Source: Manihot esculenta
Lineage: Eukaryota; Streptophyta; Magnoliopsida; Malpighiales; Euphorbiaceae
Direction of reading: 5' to 3'
Length of the DNA: 64,000 nt
Assembly (NCBI RefSeq): GCF_001659605.2
Contig: NC_035172.2
Span: 31,175,342 to 31,239,341, forward strand
Shown in pieces: positions 56,818 through 64,000 of this stretch. Under the pieces are notes generated by a model, which was not told where the DNA came from, did no database searches, and saw only the letters and a list, made by a program, of their open reading frames with translations. The position numbers and the translations under genes were made by a program. Each line of letters starts with the position of its first letter. Positions within the stretch are counted from its first letter, which is position 1.

Positions 56818-59800
56818 GTTCAGAATGCTTAGGTGTGGTAAGCCACACAAGGGAGTATGCCGGTTTGGGACAACAGCTTGCTTCAGGTGTGGGCAGGAGG
56901 GACACATAGCACGGGAGTGTCCTAGGGCACCTTTTATGGCACCATCCCAGCAGACAGCTTCGGGTAGTGTAGCTCAGCCAGTAGCTCCAGCCTTGACACA
57001 GGGTAGTGGCAGAGGTAGAGGGAGAGGGGCAGCCTCTTCTTTAGCAGGTTCCCGGGGTGAAGGTCCATCAGCTCCAGCTTGGATCTTTACTATGACACAG
57101 CAGGAGGCAAACACGTCAAACACCGTGGTGTTAGGTAATCTCATCATTGGTTGTTTAGATGTGTATGCTTTAATGGACCTTGGTGCATCTCATTCTTTTG
57201 TTGCTCCGAGAGCCGTAGAGAGGTTGGGTTTGATAGTCTCTGGGTTAGAGTGTCCCCTCTGGGTCAGTGGACCCAAGTGTGACCCATCAGTGGCAGAGTC
57301 AGTCTGCCGGTTCAGTCCAGTGTTTGTTGAGGGTAGATGCCTTCTAGCCGACCTTGTGGTTCTAGATTTGACGGATTTTGATGTCATTCTAGGAATGGAT
57401 TGGCTATCTACTCATGGTGCTACCTTGGACTGCAGAGACAAGGTAGTCAGGTTCAGAGATCAGGATGGGTCAGAGGTTGTCTTCAAAGGAGACAGGAGGG
57501 GTATGCCTAGAGGTCTGATATCAGCCCTGCAGGCTCGTAGGTTGCTCAGGAGGGGTTGTCAGGGGTTTCTAGCTCATGTGAGAGAGCTGGATAGTCAGGT
57601 TAGGGAGCCCGCCTCAGTGCCCGTAGTCAGAGAATTTCCAAATGTCTTCCCAAACGAGCTTCTAGGACTACCACCTGCTAGGGAGATAGAGTTCGAAATA
57701 GAAGTGATGCCTGGAACCAGACCAATCTCTATCCCTCCCTACAGGATGGCACCAGCAGAGTTGAAGGAGCTAAAGGAGCAGTTACAAGAGTTGGTAGACA
57801 AGGGTTTCATCCGACCGAGTACCTCACCTTAGGGTGCTCCAGTGCTGTTCGTAAAAAAGAAGGATGGATCCTTGAGACTTTGTATAGACTACAGGCAGTT
57901 GAACAAAGTCACTACCAAGAACAAGTATCCTCTACCCAGGATCGACGATCTATTTGACCAGCTAGCAGGAGCAGGTTGTTTTTCTAAGATAGATCTGAGA
58001 TCTGGGTACCATCAGCTGAGAATCAGAGAAGAAGATGTGTCGAAGACGGCGTTCAGGACCAGATATGAGCATTATGAGTTCCAAGTGATGTCGTTTGGGC
58101 TAACCAATGCCCCTGCAGCATTCATGGATCTCATGAACAGAGTTTTTAGCCAGTATTTGGATCACTTTGTTATTGTCTTCATTGATGATATCTTAGTGTA
58201 TTCCAGAAACGCAGAGGAGCATGCCCATCATATGAGGATAGTTTTGTAGACCCTGAGGGAGCATGGCCTGTATGCCAAGTTCTCCAAGTGTGAGTTCTAA
58301 TTGAAGAGCATTTCCTTCTTGGGACATGTTGTGTCAGAAAAGGGAATTGAAGTAGACCCCAAGAAAGGTGGAAGCTGTAGCTAACTGGCCTAGACCCACT
58401 ACAGTTACAGAAATTAAGAGCTTTCTGGGTTTGGCAGGTTACTACAGGAGGTTTGTTCAGGACTTCTCCAAAACTGCCGCTCCTATGACCAGATTGACCA
58501 AGAAGAACAAGAGGTTTGTGTGGTCTGAACAGTGTGAGGAAAGCTTTGAAGAGCTGAAGAAAAAGGTTAACGTCAGCACCGGTGTTAGCTCTGCCTACCA
58601 GTAATGAAGACTTCACAGTGTTTTGTGATGCGTCCCAAGTGGGACTAGGTTGTGTGTTGATGCAAAATGAGAGGGTAATTGCTTATGCTTCTAGGCAGTT
58701 GAAGAAGCATGAGTTGAATTATCCAACACATGATCTAGAAATGGCAGCTGTGATCTTTGCACTCAAGATGTGGAGGCATTACCTTTATGGGGTTAAATGT
58801 GAGATCTTCACAGATCATAAAAGCTTGCAGTACATCTTGAGTCAGAGAGAGTTGAATCTGAGGCAGAGAAGATGGGTAGAACTGCTTAGTGACTATGATT
58901 GCAAAATTCAGTACCATCCGGGTAAGACAAATGTTGTGGCAGATGCCCTAAGCCGGAAATCACTTGGCAGTTTGTCCTATATTACAGCAGAGAGGAGACC
59001 GGTGGTGAGGGAATTCTATAAGCTCATTAATGAAGGGCTGCAATTGGAGTTGTCTGGTACAGGTGCTTTGATAGCTCAGATGAGAGTGACACCCGTGTTT
59101 CTGCAGCAGGTGGCTCAGAAACAGCATGAGGACCCAGAGTTGGTGAAGATAGCCAGAGCTGTCCAGGCAGGCAAGAATGAAGAGTTTAGATTTGACAACA
59201 AGGGGATCCTCCGCTACGGGAGCAGGTTATGTGTACCAGATGACGTGAGTCTGAAGGGAGACATTATGAGGGAAGCTCATAATGCCATATACAGTGTTCA
59301 CCCTGGAGCCACCAAGATGTACCCGGATCTGAAAAGAGTTTATTGGTGGCCAGCTATGAAAAGAGAAGTGGCACAGTTTGTGTCCGCCTGCGAGGTATGT
59401 CAGAGGGTGAAGATGGAACATCAGAAGCCGGCTGGAATGCTTAACCCACTGCCGATTCTAGAGTGGAAATGGGAGAATATAGCTATGGATTTCGTGGTAG
59501 GGTTATCGGCAACGTCCAACAGATTGGACTCCATATGGGTGATTGTAGACAGACTGACCAAATCTGCTCACTTCATCCCTGTCAGGAGCGGCTATTCTAT
59601 GGACAAGTTGGCGCAGGTGTATGTTGAAGAAGTGGTCAGGTTGCATGGGACTCCCGTTTCAATAGTGTCAGATAGAGGACCCCAGTTCATCTCTAGGTTT
59701 TGGCGGAGTCTGCAGAACGCTATGGGTACCAGGCTAGATTTTAGCACTGCTTTCCATCCACAGACTGATGGACAGTCAGAGAGGACCATCCAAACCATAG

Positions 59801-60522
59801 AAGATATGCTCAGAATGTGTGTCCTAGATTTTGGCGGTTCTTGGAGTCAGCATCTACCCTTGGTGGAGTTTGCCTACAATAACAGCTATCATGCTAGCAT
59901 AGGGATGGCTCCATATGAAGCTTTGTATGGAAGGAAGTGCAGGTCACCTATCTGCTGGGAAGAAGTTGGAGAAAGGGCCTTAGCAGGGCCTGAGCTAGTA
60001 GAGATCACCAGCAGAGTAGTGCCCGTTATCAAAGAAAGGATCAAGACTGCTGTGAGTCGGCAGAATAGTTATGCAGATGTCCGCAGGAAGCATGTAGAGT
60101 TTCATGAGGGAGATATGGTGTTGCTCAAGGTGTCTCCTATGAAAAGGGTGATTCGTTTTGGGAAGAAAGGTAAGCTAGCTCCACGGTACATCGAACCCTT
60201 TGAGATCTTGCTGAGGATTGGGAATGTATCGTACAAGCTGGACCTACCTGCTTCAATGGAGAGAATTCATCTGGTTTTCCATTTTTCCATGTTACGGAAG
60301 TTTGTGTCGGATCCGGACAAGGTTCTTAATGAGCCTGATGTGGAGATCCTAGGAGATCTCACCTATGTTGAGCAGTCGGTGCGAATCCTAGACACGCAGA
60401 TCAGAAAGCTGAGGAACAAGGAAATCTCAATGGTGAAAGTCCGTTGGAATCACCACAACATAGAAGAATGTATCTGGGAGACATGGGAGTCTATGCTCCA
60501 GCAATACCCCTATCTCTTTTAA
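56818..60522 (+). pseudogene. Element A gag zinc knuckle and pol
   Basis: Gag resumes with CLRCGKPHKGVC and the CCHC knuckle CFRCGQEGHIAREC. Protease follows (active site reads DLGA near 57176), then reverse transcriptase (FIDD at 58178-58189). Damage: TGG to TAG at 57830, CAG to TAG at 58247, TGG to TAA at 58298, and one extra A in each of the runs near 58361-58366 and 58555-58564, giving frameshifts. From 58582 to 60522 the frame is open for 646 codons. It encodes RNase H ([11 protein letters not shown]), an integrase zinc finger (HPG...CEVCQ), the integrase core with Asp 303, Asp 364 and Glu 400 (35-residue spacing), and a C-terminal chromodomain-like segment (about residues 588-646). The product would act in cDNA integration in the nucleus. 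Confidence 0.92.
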
Positions 60523-60612
60523 GGTTAGTGTTTGTTGTTATGTGCTTCCTTATTGTTATGTGTGTTATGCCATGCTATGCTTGTGTGTTGAACATTCGGG
60601 GACGAATGTTCT

Positions 60613-60626
60613 TAAGGGGGGAAGAA
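60613..60626 (+). other. Polypurine tract of element A
   Basis: TAAGGGGGGAAGAA lies immediately before the 3' LTR start and downstream of a GAACATTCGGGGACGAATGT-type hairpin sequence conserved in the other copies. Confidence 0.85.
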
Positions 60627-61610
60627 TGTAATACCCGGCTAGACCCCGGCACCGGAATTCCTACCTTCCGGCGAAATCTCCGTTGGAATCCGGAATTCTC
60701 GGATGTCGGAGCCTTCTAGAAGGGTAAAATAAAGGTTTTCTAAAATATTTTTACATGATTTTATGGTTTTATTGAAGAAAGAAACTTGAGTTTTGAAAGG
60801 AAAAGACCAAGGAGGAAAACCCAGGTTCGGCAGTCGAACATGGGGGGTTTGCGAAGGCACCTTTGGCCTCCGAAGGTGGTCTGGCCAACCACCTATAAAA
60901 GGCCCCTTGTCCGAAAATGGGTGAGTTTTCTCTCTCAATTTTCGGGCATAGGTGAGATTTCGCCCTCCTTGGGTTGATTTTATGTTTTCTTTCAAATCTT
61001 TCAAGTTTTTGACAAGTTTTCATCTTGTTTTGAAGTTTTTAAGCTAAGATCAAGTTTTTGAAGCTTGGAGATCCCCGGAGCTCGATTTCTCCCAATCTCC
61101 AAGTTTGGATCACCTCTCCTCTCGATCTTCAAGAGGTAAGCGTAGATCCTCATCTTCTTTTATGTTTTAAGTAAGTTTTGAGGGGTTTTAAAGGTTGTAA
61201 TGCATGTTTAGAGTAGATGTAAAATGTTAGGGTTTATGTTAGTTAATTGATAAACATATGCTTGATGTGATGTTTGTTGGGGTATAGGCTAGTTTTATGC
61301 CCCTATATGTTTGAATAAGTATTTATGCATGTTTTAGAATAGTTGAATGCATGTTGGGAAGTTGGGATGACTGAATGTGGGATGGCAGAATCGAGTTTTG
61401 CCACTCAGAAGGATCCAGGTTCGGCCGCCGAAGCAAGGTTCGGCTGCCGAACCTACCAGGGAAGGAAGTTTAGGCCGCCTAAACTCGCCCCCGGAAGTTT
61501 AGACTTTCGGCTCTGGAGGGGAGTTTCGGCCGCTGAACCTACCCCTGAAAGTGGGTGACTTTCGACTCTGTAGGGACCTTCAGCTGCCGAACCTGCCGCC
61601 GAAAGTCCCC
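60627..61610 (+). repeat. Element A 3' LTR, left part
   Basis: It begins TGTAATACCCGGCTAGACCC and matches A's 5' LTR closely through the TATA box (60894-60901), donor-like site and palindrome cluster. It is broken at 61610 after GAAAGTCCCC, which in the 5' LTR continues TGTCCAGCC (near 22755). Relative to the 5' LTR it lacks about 24 bases between two palindrome arms near 60835. Confidence 0.92.
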
Positions 61611-61638
61611 TGTAACAGCCCGGAAACCGATACCCCTC
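61611..61638 (-). mobile_element. 28-base antisense LTR stub (G)
   Basis: TGTAACAGCCCGGAAACCGA then TACC is the reverse complement of an LTR 3' end, cut short after about 24-28 bases by a second LTR start. It is either the visible tip of an insertion into which H inserted, or a remnant of an aberrant joining event. Confidence 0.6.
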
Positions 61639-64000
61639 TGTAACGGCCCGAACCGCCACCGGCGCTAGGATCCAGATCGGCTTAAGGCCGCCGGGACCCG
61701 TAGCAAGCCAAACATACCTCCTATCACCTGGTCAAATCCCATACATGAACAAAACTTTAAACATAAAAACTGAAACATCTGATGTACAAACCGAGCCTGA
61801 CCTGTATGCGACATAACTGAAAACATAAAGAAACCCCTTACTAGAGCCCTCATCACTCTAGCTGGGTCAACACGACATACATCAAGCCGGAATCACATCC
61901 AAAGAACTAGAACCTAACCTGTGCATGCATCAAACCACAAACATAAGACCTCCTCTAGGGTCCTCATCCATTACCATAGCGTGGTAAACAACACATGCCA
62001 CAAGACTAGTTCAAACATAACTCAACAATAAACCAAAACATACATCATGTATTAAACAGGGACCAACCAAGTCTCAGGGCCAAGCACAGTACTAATCCAT
62101 AAACATAACTCTACTATACTTTACATACATTATCTTAATTTACATTACATCAACTTATATTACATGTCCACTTCTAAAACTACTAAACTGAAACATAAAC
62201 ATAAACTACCACATTACAAACACACGTCACTTTATCTTTACCCTGCTGACTTCTGAGCTCTGACTTAAGCCTGCAACACTGGGGTTAGGGGAAAGGGGTG
62301 AGCTAAAAAGCCCAGTGAGTAGAAACATAGAAAACAGTTCATTAATTACATGCTTTCATGAAATGCATCATAACACAGAGAAATCACATAATCTTGTCCG
62401 CCTCGGGGCTTATGCAATATTTATTCCCCACGGACCCTGGTTTCTGAGAGTCTGTCTTTTTGCATGCATCTTTCCTCTCAGAGGATGGACATGACATCAA
62501 AAATCCCTCTGTCGGTGCCCGGCTCCCCCATAGGAGCTCACAAAGGCCTGTAACATACATGACATGGTGTCTGGTCCACAGAGAGCTCACATGGACTTTC
62601 CTACATGTACTTGTCCGGCTCTCAAAGGACTAAGACAAGACTCGTGACAGATATGGGCTATTGAAGTCGCCTCGGTCCACCCTTCCTCCATCAACATCAA
62701 ATAATGCAATGCGTCATATTCGTGAAACTAGTGCAATCAACCTACTACATATAATCATGATGCATGAACATGCTTTAGGCATTAGATTTTGTGCATAGAA
62801 GATTAAGTTTAGTTCTACTCACCTCCTAGCAGACGCTGACTGACTCTGCAACTGCTAACACTGATGGCCTCCTCGGTCTCTCGGGTCTGATCCTACACAG
62901 GTGGACTCGAATGAGGTGCCAAACACATTCTAACAACTCATAAACAACTCCCCAAAAACCCCTCTAAACATCACTTAAACATGCATAGGAAACAACCTTG
63001 AAAAGGCTGGACAGGGCACTTTCGGCGGCACCTTCGGCGGCCGAAAGTCCCTTCCAGAGACGAAACTCGGGTAAGTTCGGCGGCAGGTTCGGCGGCCGAA
63101 ACCCCTGGACAGAAACGAAAGTCCCTCCTTCGGGGGCACGTTCGGCAGCCTAAAGACTGCCTCCCATGCAGGTTCGGCGGCCGAAGCTCCTTTCGGCGGC
63201 CGAACCTGGTCCCCTCTGGACGACAGGTCCGATTCTGCCAAGCCAAAAACCCAACTCAAATATACCCAAATCCTCACATCCTCTCTCCCAATCATGCATA
63301 CTCACTCCCACAAGCATAAAGGAGTATAAACTAACATAAACTCCTCAACACAAACGTCACATAACATACATTGGGTATAAAACCCACATAAACCTTAAAC
63401 ATGCATTTCTACCCAAACTCAACCATCAAACTCTATAAAACTTACTTAAAACTTTATTAAACATAAGGAAAACAAGGATCTACACTAACCTCTTGGAGAT
63501 CGAGGGTTGGTGTGACCCGAACCTTGGAGATGTGGAGGAAACTAGCTCTGGGGTCTCCAAGCTCCAAATCTTTGATCCAAGCTTAAAACTCTTCAAAACC
63601 AAGAATGAAACTCATAAAAACCATAGAAGATGAAGGAAAACGTGAAATCGACCAAGGGAGGACATGAACACACCTGGGCACGAGAATGGGGAGAAACTCG
63701 CCCATTTTCGGTCTGAGAGCCTTTTATAGGCGACCGGCTGAGCCACATTCGGCGGCCAAACCAGCACCCTAAAGTCCCCCATGTTCGGCGGCCGAACTTG
63801 AGGTTCGGCAGCCGAACCTGGTTTCTGCCCAACTCAACTTTCGGAAGCCAAAAGTCCATCCGAAACCTTCTCATGTTCGGCGGCCGAACATCACCTTCGG
63901 CGGCCGAACCTGGGTTCTTCCTCCTTGGCCTTCTTCTCTTCAAAACTCAATTCATTTTCATTTAAAATCATGAAATCATGTGAAAACATTTTAGAAAACA
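61639..64000 (-). mobile_element. Antisense LTR (H), runs off the window
   Basis: This starts TGTAACGGCCCG, the complement of an LTR 3' end, and continues antisense through the whole LTR. The palindrome cluster is near 63015-63215, TATA at about 63724, and the last bases correspond to about position 110 of the LTR. Some 110 bases are therefore missing at the right edge. It is either a solo LTR or the 3' LTR of an antisense full-length element. Length and sequence resemble LTR F more than A or B. Confidence 0.88.

Larger units (their letters stand above)
21755..64000 (+). mobile_element. Element A: host chromovirus (Tekay/Del-like) LTR retrotransposon, right end outside window
   Basis: Element A starts TGTAATACCCGGCTAGACCC after GTAGT (21750-21754). 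In order it has a 5' LTR, an initiator-Met primer site, gag, pol (protease, reverse transcriptase, RNase H, integrase, chromodomain), a polypurine tract and the start of its 3' LTR (60627). The order protease-RT-RNase H-integrase and the C-terminal chromodomain place it in Ty3/gypsy chromoviruses. Its own sequence is about 10 kb; the rest is insertions of the same family in leader, gag and 3' LTR. The right target duplication is not in view. Stops and two frameshifts in pol make it non-autonomous. Confidence 0.93.

Overview
The window reads as nuclear DNA of a flowering plant, most likely a eudicot. It has AT-rich intergenic DNA, plant-type introns, two host genes of plant families and a dense load of plant LTR retrotransposons. 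The pairing of these LTRs with this gene content resembles Euphorbiaceae, but that is a guess. Nothing bacterial is present.

Layout. 1-1190 is a decayed Ty1/copia 3' end lying in an intron. 1335-1811 holds the last two exons of a probable SRFR1-like gene (+). 3646-5418 is the only complete host gene, a single-exon armadillo/TPR protein (-), convergent with SRFR1. 5419-7686 is AT-rich spacer. 7687-15372 is a sandwich: two ~1.56 kb direct repeats flank a non-autonomous CACTA-like DNA transposon. That transposon carries exon fragments of an ARL2 GTPase and a PP2C phosphatase behind a promoter/first-exon-like block, all on the same strand. It also contains two hAT-like MITEs. About 14.9-18.7 kb is a gutted Ty3/gypsy (Tat-like) relic, 18.7-20.7 kb is AT-rich DNA, and 20.7-21.75 kb is a second piece of the same relic.

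From 21755 to the right edge the window is one Ty3/gypsy chromovirus (Tekay/Del-like, C-terminal chromodomain, initiator-Met tRNA primer site) that has been invaded repeatedly by its own family. Host element A runs from 21755 past the window end. Its leader holds an antisense solo LTR (24090-26415). Its gag holds element B (27716-56812). B holds element C in its 5' LTR (28803-35577), a D-type LTR in gag (37806-39946) followed by a tandem repeat of gag-pol and LTR, solo LTR E in integrase (49182-51351) and solo LTR F in its 3' LTR (53571-56042). A's 3' LTR is hit by antisense LTR sequence at 61611 and 61639. Five of the insertions can be closed with exact 5-bp target duplications and one more with a single mismatch.

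No element is coding-competent: all carry stops, frameshifts, insertions or deletions. Element A retains a 646-codon open stretch covering RNase H, integrase and chromodomain. The most informative structures are the chimeric gene-capturing transposon, the D-type tandem array (best explained by recombination between a solo-LTR and a full-length allele), the head-to-head LTR inverted repeat near A's promoter, and the clusters of TTCGGCnGCCGAA palindromes in every LTR. All comparisons were made by eye; no alignments or database searches were run.
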